Source: Prorocentrum cordatum
Taxonomy: Eukaryota; Sar; Dinophyceae; Prorocentrales; Prorocentraceae
DNA length: 64,000 nucleotides
Direction of reading: 5' to 3'
NCBI GenBank assembly: GCA_963575745.1
Contig: CAUYUJ010013891.1
Location: forward strand, 447,500-511,499
Notes under the pieces: model-generated
Database searches by the model: none
The model's input: only the letters and a program-made list of their open reading frames with translations
Told to the model about the DNA's origin: nothing
Part shown: piece after piece, positions 52,503 through 64,000 of the stretch
How positions within the stretch are numbered: position 1 is the first letter of the stretch
Layout: the number at the start of each line of letters is the position of its first letter
Position numbers and translations under genes: made by a program

Positions 52503-54371
52503 ATGGAGGTCTGCGGCGCCCTGACTGGGCGGGAGTTGTTCCATGGCCTCAAACGCGCCTGCGAGCACGCGAAGCACGTGATGCAGGCGGTGAACTGGTC
52601 GACGACGGTGACGAACAGGATGGCGTACGGCATTGCCGCCTTCTGTTGGGGAGGACGGGACCACAAGGATCTGGCCGAGTGGTCGATCTCAGTTGCTGAC
52701 TTTCCCCATTGCAAAGGAGAGGTGTTCGACGCTTACACCATGCCCACCACGTGCAAGCTCGAACCGCGCCCCCGGCACCCAGTCGTCTTCTCCCAGTGGG
52801 TGAGGCAGGCCGAGAACGCCATCACCGTCTTCGGGCTGGTCTACGGGCGGATGCACGAGCCAGAGAGGCGCCGGGCCCTGGAGACCCTGCGCCTCGCCTA
52901 CGAGGAGGACGACGTGGCCTTTCCCGCTGATTACGTGCACAGCCTTTGGGAAGAGCTCGCCGCCACCTGGTGCGAACAGCTTCGGGAGAAGCGGAGGGAG
53001 GTATGCCGCATCCTGGGCCTCACCAACCCGCGCCGGGAGGACATCAAGACCATCGCCCTCGCCCCCACGGGGCCATCCGGGAGTGCGTGGCTAACATTCC
53101 CGAACGTCTACGACCTCGACGCGCCAGACGGGCACTACCAGGTGGTATGCGTCCCACGCCAGGCCCGGCGGCTGCAGAGGTTCCTCCACCAGAATCTCCA
53201 TGCTGGCCCCTCGAGGACCCCCAAGGCCGGGAAAGCCGACGACCACGCCCCAGCCGATCAAGAAGCCCCCGCAGGAGCTGGGCCAGGCACAGGGAAGGCA
53301 GGGGCCGCCGTCAAGAAGGCTGCTGCCAAGAAGCGGCCCGCCGCCCGGGCCTACCCAGCTGGCAAGACGCTGACCTCCAGCGAGATCGGGCGCTCGGTCA
53401 AGCACGCCCCCCGTGATAAGAACGGGAAGGTCATTTGCTGGGATGCTTGCACCTGGGCCGGCTGCCCCAAGGCGGCAGGGACCTGCGCCCACTCCCACGA
53501 GGCATTCAAGGGGCTTGGCAGCCTTGACTGGACCGCGCAGGCGCAGCTCATCAGGCGCGGCGGCCTGAAGTCGGGAGCCAAGGTCGACCCCGCTTCGGTC
53601 GACGGGCGAGTAGCCCAGCTCAGGGCCCAGGCTAAGGCCGAAGCGGACAGCAAAAGGGCTGGCGGAAGTGCCGGGGAGGGCCCCGGGGCGACTTCGGGAG
53701 GCAGCCGGGCGGGAGGCTCGCCGGCTGTCTGGCCCCCCCCGGCCGCCTTCGACGAGATCCAGACCACCGCCCTCGAGGAGGAGCTCCGACAGGCCGTTCA
53801 AGGCCCCGAGGAGGACTGGCTGCTGGACGCCCACGCCCACGCGCCCGCAGTAGAAGGGACTGGCGAGACGACGCACCCAGCAGCCCTCGAGAGATGGAAC
53901 ATCATCGAGAAGATCTTGGAGAGCGGGACCCTCTCGACCCTGGGCGACATCAGCGACTACCTGCACGCGCACGTCCTGGCCAGGCTCGCACGCGCCAGCT
54001 CAGAAGGCAGCTCCCTGAGCTTAGAGGAGATACTGCTGGAGGCAACTCGTGATGGGGGGCCGACCCTCGCCGAGGAAGCAGGACGAGCCCTCGACAAGTT
54101 GGGATCAAAGGCGGGGAGGAGCAGCACGCAGGACCTCAGCATCGGAGGTGCCACCTGGGACGAAGACGCTGGGGTGGGCCGCGGGAAACTCACGGTTCAG
54201 GACAAGGAATGGGACTACCTTGACTTCCAGGACGAGCTCCAACCCGATGAAGAGAGATGCGCACCCGATTCGGCCTCAAGGAGGGTGACGCAGAGCTCAG
54301 GCAGCGCCTGGTACTCCACATCGCAGCCGCCCTGCTCTGGGAGGACAAGGAGCCTGATGCGCCGGCCGTGA
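52503..54371 (+). pseudogene. YR-element gag-like domain with CCCH-type finger
   Basis: The frame reads CGALTGRELFHGLKRACEHA at its start and gives a globular, Trp/Arg-rich domain to about 53200. After a Lys/Ala/Pro linker it has VICWDACTWAGCPKAAGTCA followed by HSHEAF (about 53434-53510), a C-x3-C-x4-C-x6-C-x-H series that fits a single CCCH-like nucleic-acid-binding finger. An acidic, helical region follows. From about 54250 the coding sense moves one frame (KEGDAELRQRLVLHIAAALL) and returns by 54395 (LGDAPFVSPREAELRMHCHD). Position, RNA-binding finger and charge suggest the nucleocapsid-like part of gag. Confidence 0.55.
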
Positions 54372-54394
54372 AGGCCCTGGGATGGCGCCACCAC

Positions 54395-57300
54395 CGCCTC
54401 CGCCGCGCTGGGGGACGCGCCCCCTTTCGTCTCACCGCGTGAAGCCGAGCTCAGGATGCACTGCCACGACGTCCAGCACCCACATCCCGACGAGGACTTC
54501 AGGTGCATCGCGGTCTTCCCACTGAGTGCCCTCAACACGACCACCGTCCGGGTCTGGAGGATCAACCACTGGAACCAGCTCGAGATCGAGTCCGTCCTGC
54601 CGACGCAGACCAGCGAGAAGGAGGTCCACGTCATGATCCACCGAGGCCACATGCGGGTGCTCCGGCCGCCGGCCATCGGCAGCCAGGGACCCAACAGGCG
54701 GGGCCGGGCCTTTGGGGGGATCCTCAAGACCTGGACACTCGCTGGGAAGCCCGTCCGCGAGCTGCTCACGGTGGGCCGGGAGATGTACCTGGAGTCGGAG
54801 GAGGTTGCGGGACCCGTGATACCCAGCCGGCCGCCTCCCTGCATGCACTGCAAGCGTATGCAACAGGCTCAGCTCCCGACACGTGAAGGCGCCGTCGGGA
54901 ATCAGGAGCTCGAGGAGGAGGACTTCTCCGGCCTGGCGCCCTTCCTGCGCAGGCCAGCCTTCGCGTGGGGCATCCGCGCCCGCGAGATCTTCGCGGGCAC
55001 TGGGAACTGGACAAAGGCGATGCGGGAAGCTGGGCTCCAGACGGCCCCGTCCGTCGAGTACTTCCAGGATCCTCTGGCCCAGGCCGGGCCCCAGGAAGAG
55101 CACGACATCCTCGACCCCCGGGTGCGAGAAAGAATTATTCTCGACGCTGGGGCCGCGCCAGGCCCCGACGAGGCGAACGTCTACCAGCTGGCCCCGCCAT
55201 GTACGACTCATTCGGCTTGGTGCCTCAAGAACGGCGGGGCCCGCACGTTCGAGCACCCGGACGGCGACGGGACGGTCCAGGCGGAGATCGAGAGCAACAT
55301 CGTGACAGATTTCGCCGCCGACCTCTGCGAGCGCCTCGACGCCAACGATCGGGAGTGGATGCTCGAGAACACGGCCAGCGACGGGCGCTACCCGAAGATT
55401 TGGGACAGGGCCAGGATCAAGCAGCTGCAGAGGCGCACAGGGGCACGGATCATCTCTGTCGCTATGTGCGAGTGGGGACTGGGGCCCCCAGAGGAGCCCG
55501 CGAAGAGGCACCGCAAGCTGACGTTCTGGATGGTCTCGAAGGGCCTATACCCCTGGGCGCTCTCTCTGGCGAGGCGCTGCACCAACCAGCACGAGCACGT
55601 CGCCCTGGAAGGGCCTCTCCCCTACGACCTGACCCAGACCCAGATCGACAACTACAACTCCTCCGGGCTTGCGCTCAGCCCGTCTGAGCAGAAAGACATC
55701 CTGAGCCTGACCAATCGGCTGGCCCTCGCAGGCGTGCAGGCCCAAGGTCTCGCCGTGGACGCCAAAGCCATGGAAACTCCGCAGCTTGGACCCGAGCTGT
55801 TGCGCCCGCTGAACGACCTCGTTGGCAAGCTGGGGCCCGAGAACTTCCACTGGAGCCGGGTCGAACCACGCACCGGGAGGGCCTTCGAGGACCTCCCAGG
55901 TGGCACCATGGCCTTGTACTACGGGCGCGACCAGGCCGACAATTTCGTGGCCAAGATCTCCCACCGGTCACCCCCACACCTGCACGGTGGAGGGCGCATC
56001 CCCAGTGGGGCCCCCCCTCTGGTCAAGGCCCTGCGGGAGGAGTTGAGCACCCTCGGCTTCCAGGTTGGTCAGCGTGGACTACGACGCACCCGCTACGCCG
56101 GCCAGTGCCCGACGAGGCTGTGCGCTGCCTGGGCCGAGGTCGTCAAGGCCGCGGGGGCGGGGGCCCCCCCTGCGAAGCTCCTGAAGAAGCTCGAGCCCAT
56201 CGTCACGACGAGGGCCGGGGACAAGATGGCGGCGGGAGCCGGCGACGAGGTTCGCCTGGCGGACCCCCCCCCCTTCTTTTTCGCTTCCAGGACGCGCCGG
56301 TCATGGAAAAAGAGGCGGGGGAAGACCATCCAGCAGGGCCCAAAGGATGGCAGTGCGCGAACAGGGGCAAGAAGAGGGGAGGGTGGAAGCGCAACAAGGC
56401 GAGGAAGAGAGACCCCGACCGAGGAGCACCACCACCAGGCCCTGGAGGAGACGGTGGAGGCGACGAACCTGGGGGAGACGAAGGAGAAGAAGAGGAGGAA
56501 GAAGAGGAGAAGGAACCACCCAGGAGGCTCAAGAAGTCCAGGCAAGCCGAGCAGCAGGCTGACGAGCCAGTCAAAGTGCTCCCCCCGCAGCGGGGGGGAC
56601 CGATGGATACCGATCCCCGGGGCCCCCATGTACGCGCGCGAGCTCCAGAGCGTCCTTATGACCTGCAGGTGGCTGCGCGACGACGTCCTTAGCCCCGAGG
56701 AGCTTCGCCTGTTCGTCTACACCGACGAAGGGGGCACTGCGGGAGCAGAAGGGCCGCCTTTGGAAGACGATGATCGAGTCGAACCCGGGGAACGCCTCAT
56801 CCTTTGGATCGGGAGAGAAGACATCGGGAATTGGGCGGCCTGGGCGCCACGCTGGATCAAGAGGGCTGTGGATGAGGAGCGCGAGGAGGCGCCGTGGCAC
56901 CGCAGCGAGGCCACCCCCGCTTCCCACCGCAGCGTCACGCTGAGGATCGCCGACCGAGCCAGCTCCCAGGGCTTTGGCAGCCCGGAGCTTGGCGTCGTCT
57001 GGAACAGGCGGACTCCCCCACCGCACTCGGGAGGGAAACGCTTCCAGATGGCCGCTGCTCAGGCCCTCCAGAGGCAGAGCCGTGAGGCACCCGCCGGGGG
57101 GTCCAGCAGCGGCGGCAGCTCAGCCGACAGCATCAAGCTGGAGAGCATAAGGAGGAAGCTCGAAGCCGCCCGAGCCGCCGAGGTGGGTGTCCTGGAGGAG
57201 GAGGAGAAGCGCATCAAGGAGCTGCAGATACAGCTGGCAGAGGCAAAGGAACGCCGTCGGGCCCGTCGTGCGAGGGATGCCGGCAAGCGCGAGGCGGAGC

Positions 57301-59024
57301 AGGCGCGAGCCGGGCACCCCCGCCGGGCCAGCTCAGAACCCCCCAGCGGGCAGAGTGTGGCCACCCCGCTTGACCCGGCCTGGGAGGACGAGACCCCCCT
57401 GCCCTCGGCCATCCTGGATGGGGAGAACAAGTGCCACGAAGCGGAGTGCATCCTGAACAACCTGCTCGGGGTCCCGGCCGACGATCCCACAGGACCCGAT
57501 CGGAGGAGGAAAGCCCGCGAACTCCTGATCGAGGGCATCAGCTCCATGTTCGAGGATCTACCGCGGAGCTGGACCGGTATTCCCTACGAGGAGCAGGGCG
57601 AGATCGCGAGCGAGTACGTCGACATCCTCGAGAGGCTGACCCGCAAGATGGTGAAGACAGGGGAGCTGGACGACATCCCCGCGAAGAAGCGCCAGAGGAT
57701 CGTGTACGAAAAGGCGGAGGAGGAACCACCGAGCGACGACGCGGGCTCCGCCGAGAGCTCGGAGGACGAGGTAGTGGAGAAGCCGTACGTGAGGACAAAG
57801 GTGGGACCAGACCCACCCATCCCAGAGGACCCAGATCCTCTAAGCCTCTGGCCTGGGCAAGCAGAAGCAGCCAGGCGGAGCAGGGAGGAGCCCTTTCAGA
57901 GCTCCCCTGGGGCGAGCGGCAGCGGAGGCCCTGCCCCCGCCGCGGGCGCCAGGCCCCCGCCGAGCGCACCACCGCCGCCCGAGGCCCTGGAGGCCCCTTC
58001 AGACCCAGCCCGGCATCAGAAGAGCAGACTCCCCACCACGATCCCCCAGAAAGCAGCACCTACGAGGCGAAGCCGCTCGGCAGAGACGGTCGTGGAAGCA
58101 GCCAGGCGGGCCGCAGGTAGGTCGACGACCTCCAGCGGAGGCCCGCCCACTGGGAGGGCAGACGCCGGCAGCGCAGGAACGCCCGAGGAGGCGCCCACAC
58201 CCAGGCCCAGGCCAAGATCGTTGGGTGCCCAGCTGCGCGCCACCTCCAAGGGGAAGCCCTCGCAGCCCAGGCCCCACCAGGACGAGCCAGCAGGGCCACT
58301 CGCGCCCCCGGACCACGCAGTCCGGCCACTGCTGAGGCCGCCGGGGTGGCGCCCACTCCTCCCAGGACAGATCTGCAGACCACCAGGCATGCCGCCGATG
58401 ATGCCACCCCCTTGGCCGTCTCCCCCACGGGGAGGCCGCTGTGGGGGGCCCCCCTTGGGGGAGGCGCCGGCGGCGCCAAGCGGAGGGAAGGCGCAGGAGG
58501 AGGCGCGCGCCTACGTCAAGTGGTGCGCGGACCACCCTACCTTCCAGCCCGAGAAGGTGCCAGAAGTCGTGAAGCGGGGCAACTCACTCCTCCGCCTCGC
58601 CGGCAGCATAGAGAGAGCTGCCGAGTTGCTGAAGCGCGCGCGAGAGGAGATCCACGGGAACCCGTTGGGCGGCGTGCTCCAGGAAGACGTGCAGAAGTCC
58701 TTGGACCCGCATCACGCCGCCTACCTCCGGGCAGTGGCCACCGGAGGGGTACCTGTGCGGCGGACGGAGGAGCGGGCGCGCACGCAGGCCAAGTCGCACT
58801 CCTCGGCGGTGGACCACGCGCTGGAGATGTTCGAGAAGGCCTGGAAGGACAGCCGCTACGGCGTCGTCCTCTGGGCCTCGGACGAGGTCGAGGATGTGCT
58901 CGCCGCCTCGGCGTTGGTCGAGTCGCCCAGCGGGAGGGTTCCCAAGATGTTGCCGGATCGGACCATTTCGAAGGAGGGCAGGCCGATCCACGACATGCGT
59001 GCGGCCAACGCCTCTCCCCGAAGG
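54395..59024 (+). pseudogene. Polyprotein: C5 methyltransferase N-half, linker, RT fingers
   Basis: Numbering from the ATG at 54456. Residues 177-190 read EIFAGTGNWTKAMR, the motif I (SAM-binding) form of C5 cytosine methyltransferases. Residues 244-252 read YQLAPPCTTHS around Cys 249, the motif IV catalytic Pro-Cys. Residues 302-306 read WMLENT, the motif VI Glu-Asn. KIWDRARIKQLQ, VAMCEWGLGPP and a further helical part follow, up to about 56250. A long basic and acidic low-complexity linker (56270-57900) then leads to KMLPDRTISKEGRPIHDMRA near 58940-59000, the RT finger motif. The frame is lost at the CTCTCCCCGAAGG string near 59017. Cytosine methyltransferases are known in dinoflagellate retrotransposons; whether this copy is active is unknown. 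Confidence 0.65.
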
Positions 59025-59653
59025 AGCAGCACCCACCAGCTAAGCAGCCCCTCCACAGGGGGCTTGCTCGGCTCAGCCTCTGGTGGGAAGCGAGGCGCCC
59101 GGGCGTCCAGCAGGTGGTCGCAGAGCGCGACGTGGCCAGGGCCTTCAAGTGGCACCACCTGGAACCAGCTGCCGTGCCAGAGTTCGGGGCGACGCTCCCG
59201 GGCAAGGAGGTCGGGGTGCCAGGACGAGTTATCCTGATCCACGGCGTGCTGGTCTTCGGCTGGGCCGGCAGCCCCGGCGAGCACATGGCGTTCGCCTGGG
59301 CGGCCAAGAGCGAGCACGAGAGAAGGAAGCCGCCGGCGCCCAGGATCAACGATACCGTCAAGTACGCCTCCAAGTGGCTGATGGACGACGGGGTCGTCCT
59401 CGAACCGCTGGTGGGCCTCCGACCCTGGCTCTCGGCCGAGGAGCTCGACGGGGCCACGAAGCGGGTCTGGGGCCCGGACGCAGTCAACGAGGAGAAGCTG
59501 GACGTCGAGGGGGAGTTTGCCGCAGAGCAGCTGATCTGGGGCCTCCACATGAACTTCGACACGAAGGTGGTTAGGCTCCCGGAGCCCAAGTGCATCAAGG
59601 CCCAGTACTTGCTCGCCCTCCCTGAGCTTAGGGGATCAAGGCGAGTCCCCTGA
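59010..59653 (+). pseudogene. YR-element reverse transcriptase palm
   Basis: In the second frame the protein continues as SPKEQHPPAKQPLHRGLARL and then VVAERDVARAFKWHHL (Asp at 59129, motif A). GRVILIHGVLVFGWAGSPGE (about 59222-59281) corresponds to the motif B region. KWLMDDGVVLEP is motif C, with its Asp pair at 59384-59389. The frame ends at a TGA (59651-59653) after LALPELRGSRRVP. The neighbouring frame continues as IKASPLKVAQELRG, so a one-base break again separates RT from RNase H. All three catalytic Asp residues are present. RT copies the element's RNA in the nucleus or cytoplasm, as in other YR retrotransposons. Confidence 0.75.
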
Positions 59654-59659
59654 AGGTCG

Positions 59660-62600
59660 CCCAAGAGCTGCGAGGCTGTGCTCAGTTGTGGGCTTCAGCA
59701 CAGCCTGCCCTCCGCCCCGAGCTACCTGCCCTGGGCCGGCTCCTGAGCAGCGGGACGAGCTGGGCAGAGCCGAAGGGTACGCCTGAAGAGGTCGAGCTCG
59801 CCTGGGAGGAGTGGGGCGCGTCGGTGGGTTTTCTGAGGATGCTCTTTGACGTCCCCGAAGCTTGGAGCACAACTTTCCAGGCCAGCTTCACGCAAACCCT
59901 TTCAGTGCGCGAACGCCTCGCACTGCCGGGAACAGCAAGTACCACGAGGTGGACCGGTGGTGATGCCACCACTTCCTCGATTGGCGCCATCGACTGGGGG
60001 AGCGCAACCGCAGGAGGAGCCACGCCGACGCCGGAGTACGTGGCCGCGGACGCCGGACCTCTGCTCGAGGCCCTGAGTCAAGCGGTCGGGGGCGAGAGCA
60101 GCGAGGAGGACTGGATCATCGCGGTGGTCGAGCTGTTGGCGGTGGTCGCGTTGGCCACGAAGCAGGGCTCGAAGTGGGAAGGCGAGCTGGTGTTCTACGT
60201 CACAGACAACCAGAATGTGAAGGCATGGCTCACCAAGAGAAGCCCCAAGAACGCCCTCGCCCGCCACCTGATCCGCTTAGTGGAGAGGATCGAAGCCACG
60301 CACGGGTGCCGCATCGTCTCGTTCTTCGTTAGGATCTACCACAACGAAGTGGCCGACTGGCTTACCCGCGAGGAGGTCAAGAAGGTTCACGACACGCTGG
60401 CCACTTCAGGCTGGAAGCGCCTCGAGCCCCCCGCAGCCTGGGGCCAGATACTGGAGGACGCCAAGGAGCGCCTTCTCAGACTCCCAGGGGAGACGGGTCC
60501 CGTGGCCGAGGCTGCCCTTCGACACCGAGCACTTCAGCGAGGGCATGGGCTGCCGAAGCCTCTCCCGCTCCGCGGGAAACTGGGCAGAGAAGTAGGGAGC
60601 CTCATCAACCCGTACACGAAGGCCTTCAAGCGCCTCGGTGGCTCAGAGCCCGAGGAGAACCAGAAAGCAGGATGGCTCATGGCGTCGCTGTCTCTGGGCC
60701 CCAAGGGCAGAGAGATGGAGGCCTTCCTCGTTGCAGCAACCCGGGAGAGCCCTGAAGTGGTGATCGTAGACGCCCCGACTGGGGTGGATACAGCCAGGTT
60801 CGAGAAGGCACTCAAGCAGCTGGGCTACCTGATCTCGAAGTTCGAGGTGGTCTGCACGCACCACGGGGATGCCACCACGCGGACCAGGCAGGTGCTCACG
60901 GGCGGGCGTCGGGAAGCGGGAGTGGGCCTGGCGTGCATTAACATGCCGCCGGCCTGCTCGCGAGCTGCCAGCGTCAAGCCGCTCCTGGACAGGGGAAAGG
61001 ACCACCTCTGGCTCGACCAGCAGGGCGAAGTGTCGCGGGGCCCCCGCATCCAGTCCACCAGCGACCCCCTCCTCCTCGCGCCAGTCGGGCACCTCAAGAA
61101 GGATGGAGTAAAGCACTTGATCTACAGTGAGGAGGGGCCGGTGGGCACCATCCGCTGGCCGGGGGCAGAACCCCAAGGACCCGGGGCAACGCTCCTCCGT
61201 GTCACCGGAGGAGGCGGAGGCACGGTCCGTGCCCTGACGCCCCAGGAGGTTTGGCGAGCGCAGGGAGGGACCAACGACGAGTGGACTCACATGCGGACCC
61301 AGGGCTCCACGGAGGACGAGCTCTTGAAGGGCGCAGCCAGGGCGCTCCCACCGAGGACCGCGGAGGCGGTGCTGACCGCGGTGGCGGAAGCACTCGACAG
61401 CACCAGTACGCAGCGCGCCGGAGTGTGCCATGATCCAGAGGAGCAGGCCGCGTGGGATGCTACCAAGCGCTGGTTCCGCGCTTGGGCACAGGCACCAGAT
61501 CAGCCCGCACTAGCGCTGGCAGCGGAGGATGAGGCGAGGGCAGGAGGGGCGCTCACTGATGAGATGCACAAGAATCGCCGGCGTGCCCAGGCAGTCCGCT
61601 TCAAGATGATCGACGAGGACACGCTCATCGGACCCCGCGAGGCTCCGGCCGCAGAGAAGATTAAGCTGGACAAGAGTGTGACTCGCTCGAAGAGCCCTCG
61701 TAAAAAGAGCCCCCGACGTGCCAAAGAGATGCCAGCGACCAACCTGGTGAGGCCGCAGGCGCTGGGCGTAGCGCGGAAGAACAACTATCCCGGGAAGGGG
61801 CTCGCCCCCGCCGGCCGTGCTGAGCCTGGCGGGGCCAACTACGCCAGCTGGCTCGCGCAGCAGAAGATGGAGGCCATGCTGCAGAAACTCAGCGAAGGCA
61901 CGAGGGCAGGCTACCAGGGAGGATGGCGGCTCTGGGTAGCCGTGCGCCAGGCGCAGGGGCTTAGCCCTTGGCTCCCAGGACGCGATCGCGAGGAGCGCCT
62001 GGTCGACGAGGAGGCGCTCATCAACTTCGCCGTCCTCCTAGCGCGGGTCATCGGGAAGACCGAGGGGACCATCAAGCAGAAGCTCTTCGCGGTGCGCTAC
62101 GCCCACCTGGTGGCCGGCTACTCGGATCCATTGCTCCATAGGGGCCGCCTCTGGAGCACCCTGGCAGGGCTAAAACGTTGGCAGGGGCCCGAGACCAAGC
62201 GGAAAAAGCCCGTCACGCCAGCCATGCTCGAGTGGCTCCGCGGCTTCATCCAGCAGGATGCCAAGCTCTCCGAGGAGGATGCGGTGGTCATCTGGGCGGC
62301 CATTGTGACAGCGTTCTTCTTCCTCCTGAGGGCTTCAGAGTACCTCCTCCAGGACGGGCGCTCGTGGCCCTTCGAGCGCGTGCTGCACGGGGGGGATGTA
62401 GAGCCCAAGAAGGACGGGAAGCGAGTGGCCAGCTTCCAGGACGCCGACGAGATGGTGATCTACATCAAGGGCAGCAAGACGGACCAGCTCAACGTCGGGA
62501 CGGTGAGGAACCACTACCGCGCCGGCACGACGCTCTGCCCGATCGCGGCGATGGAGCGGCTCCAGGCCCACCATCCCCAGCGGATAAAGGGCACCGAGGA

Positions 62601-62961
62601 ACGGCTGCCCCTTTTCCGCTGGGCGTCAGGTACACCGATTCGCAGGGCAGAGGTGCAGTACTTCCTGACGGTCGCGGGGCTGGCCGCCGGCCTCTCTCGG
62701 GAGGAGATCGGCAGCCATTCCCTGAGGATCGGCGGGGCGACTGCAATGTACCACGTGACCGAGGACCTCTCCCGGGTGCGCCGATTCGGGCGCTGGCAGT
62801 CGGACGCGTTCCACGGCTACCTGTGGGAGTCGCACGAGCCGATGAAGGGCATCTCCAGCAAGATGGCCAGAGACACCTCCTCGCTGACCAACCCGGCGAA
62901 GGACAGCGCCCCCAGCAGAGCTGCCGCCGGCGCTGAGAGCGCCAGGCGTGAGAGCCCATGA
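59660..62961 (+). CDS. RNase H, C5 methyltransferase C-half and tyrosine recombinase
   Basis: Numbering from 59686 (a TTG; no ATG start is needed for a polyprotein). RNase H: a VFYVTDNQNVKAWL strand (Asp 174) and IYHNEVADWLTR (Asp 224). Methyltransferase C-half: ALKQLGYLISKFEVV, THHGDATTRTRQVLTGG (Arg 399, Arg 401; motif VIII form), RALTPQEVWRAQGG (from Arg 515; motif IX) and ARALPPRTAEAVL (about 552-564; motif X). A basic segment follows (KSPRKKSPRRAKE). Recombinase: FFFLLRASEYLL with Arg 882, YIKGSKTD, GSHSLRIGGATA (His 1011, Arg 1014), FGRWQSDAFHGYL (Trp 1037, Tyr 1045). These are the R, HxxR, W and Y residues of tyrosine recombinases, so integration by that route is expected. This 1091-codon frame has no stop. 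Confidence 0.82.
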
Positions 62962-64000
62962 GGGGGCCGCAGCGGGCGCCGCCGGTGCTTGCACACCTGG
63001 CGCGCGCCCAACCCAAGCCGCCGGCCTGCCCGCCGTGCGAGCTTGAGTGCAGTACCAGCCACCTGCGCCGCCGGCGGATCAGCCGCGCGCTCGCAGAGTA
63101 CACCCACCCGTGCCTTCGGCACTGGCCAATACCTCAGCGCGGACGTACGCGCACAGGCTTGTCCGTCGGGGCCCCACCAGCGCCTGGGATACTGTGGGTC
63201 CCCTTGCAGCCGTTGGACAAAGGCCATGCTGGAGCCTGCCTGGCACGCCGGCTCTCTATGCCAAGCCTGGTCGTGCCGGGCACACTGACGTCAGCTTAAG
63301 ATACAGTAGTTGGCAATCTGACGGCCCAGTGCGGCCGCAGCACCAGAATTCATGCGCAGGCACAGGCCCGCACCCCAGCGCCGGCCCGGGGAACCCCCTC
63401 TGTCAGGGGCCGGACCCTGCCCGCCCCGTGCACCCGTGGAGGGGCGGGGAGCCGGGAGATCTGGAGGCCGTGGCGCGGATGGGGGTGCCAAGCACCGGCC
63501 TGTGCCGAGCGCCAGCGATGGCATCTTCGGGCCTCAGCCCGAGGTCAGGCTCCGCCGGCAATCAAGGCACCAGCGCGAGCCAAGGCCTAACCTCGCGGAG
63601 GACAGCCGCGCGCGCCGGCATCAGTTGCCTGGCGGCACTCAGCAAACAGGAAAGCCAGTGAAGCCCCACGCGCACGCCGGCGCACGCGCCAGGCGGTGCG
63701 CGAATCAGAGCATAGACGGTGCCGGCAGCACAGAGCCTGGTACCCAGTTTTGGCGACGCCCATCAGGGCGCCCACACAGCACGCTGGCGCGTAGAATCCG
63801 CCAGGCGGCCAGTGTGCAGGGTCACTGGCAGCAGCACCGGTATCATTAGAACAAAGGCGGCGAGGCCCGCTTCGCGTGGCGGAAGGAGGGACCCGCCCGG
63901 CGTGTCAACGCCGGCGGGAGGAGCATGCGGCCAGCGCACCCAGAGGTCTTTTTTTTTTTCAGAAAAAAAATGAAATTTTCTGTGCGTGCGTTTTTTCAGA
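62962..64000. other. 3' flank of the YR element, no gene
   Basis: GC-rich DNA with repeated GCCGGC/CGCGC words and no protein-like frame. It ends with T12 (63947-63959) and CAGAAAAAAAATGAAATTTT, CTG, a short inverted repeat (63959-63981). A terminal or internal complementary repeat is expected here for this element class but was not identified. Confidence 0.5.

Larger units (their letters stand above)
48885..64000 (+). mobile_element. Tyrosine-recombinase (DIRS/Ngaro-like) retrotransposon with methyltransferase
   Basis: Coding parts run continuously in plus orientation from 49061 to 62961: gag-like N-terminus with hydrophobic segments, gag C-terminus with a CCCH-type finger, the N-half of a C5 methyltransferase, RT, RNase H, the C-half of a C5 methyltransferase, and tyrosine recombinase. 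RT before recombinase is the Ngaro-type order; DIRS-1 places the recombinase earlier. No terminal repeats were found by eye, so both ends are approximate. The 1 kb after 62961 is GC-rich without a gene and probably includes the 3' terminal region. The frame changes about seven times. Confidence 0.8.

Noticed and set aside
54984-55370. N6-adenine (Dam-type) methyltransferase, as in classical DIRS elements
   Set aside because: The catalytic motif is Pro-Pro-Cys with a following Glu-Asn-Thr, the C5 pattern, and no DPPY-type motif is seen.

Overview
The window reads as nuclear DNA of a dinoflagellate. The strongest evidence is three relics of the dinoflagellate spliced leader (minus strand 3861-3881 and 8191-8212, plus strand 33460-33480). 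Supporting evidence is high GC, introns with GC or GT donors whose two ends share short direct repeats, very abundant microsatellites and minisatellites, and degenerate retroelement families with the non-LTR and tyrosine-recombinase layouts seen in dinoflagellates. The GC content is higher than I would expect for Symbiodiniaceae and would suit a Prorocentrum-like genome; that last step is a weak inference. No bacterial, organellar or viral gene set, rRNA, tRNA or CRISPR array was seen.

Layout. 1-3881: a decayed non-LTR retrotransposon (LINE) on the minus strand, cut by the window edge, with a spliced-leader relic abutting the ATG of its first ORF. 3882-9900: low-complexity DNA, a possible Thr-rich membrane protein, a degenerate ~120-165 bp tandem array, a 60-bp minisatellite and a second leader relic. 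9941-13370: a minus-strand gene of unknown function with one clear intron and three single-base frame breaks, two of them in homopolymers. 13390-15870: TTG, GT, C and G tracts and a T-rich foldback. 15880-21390: one or two minus-strand multi-exon genes; the upstream part has an RNase H-like/transposase flavour, the downstream part a Cys/His-rich domain. 21400-30960: almost pure repeat DNA, with a second copy of the 60-bp family, a ~333-bp satellite, a ~165-bp satellite, successive CTC, CTA, GAT and GGA tracts, and a small foldback element. 30963-33060: a 3'-truncated LINE on the plus strand. 33460-38348: a leader relic followed by a clean three-exon, ~1380-codon gene with two phase-0 introns. 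38766-39479: a small coiled-coil gene. 40085-41250: a minisatellite and GGGCCC-rich repeats. 41282-45037: a four-exon gene with a Cys/His cluster and a cupin-like motif. 45040-47430: low-complexity DNA. 47430-48885: a third LINE fragment. 48885-64000: a large tyrosine-recombinase retrotransposon in plus orientation.

The last element is the most informative. Its order is gag with hydrophobic segments, a CCCH-type finger, the N-terminal half of a C5 cytosine methyltransferase, reverse transcriptase, RNase H, the C-terminal half of a C5 methyltransferase, and a tyrosine recombinase with its Arg, His-x-x-Arg, Trp and Tyr residues. The methyltransferase therefore appears to be split around RT/RNase H. 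The copy reads across three frames with at least seven frame changes, so it is either decayed or carries assembly indels.

The host-like genes belong to families whose function cannot be read from sequence. Three themes connect the window: mRNA or retroelement RNA that was trans-spliced and returned to DNA, introns flanked by target-site-like duplications, and repeat expansion. All exon limits are read by eye and are approximate unless bases are given.
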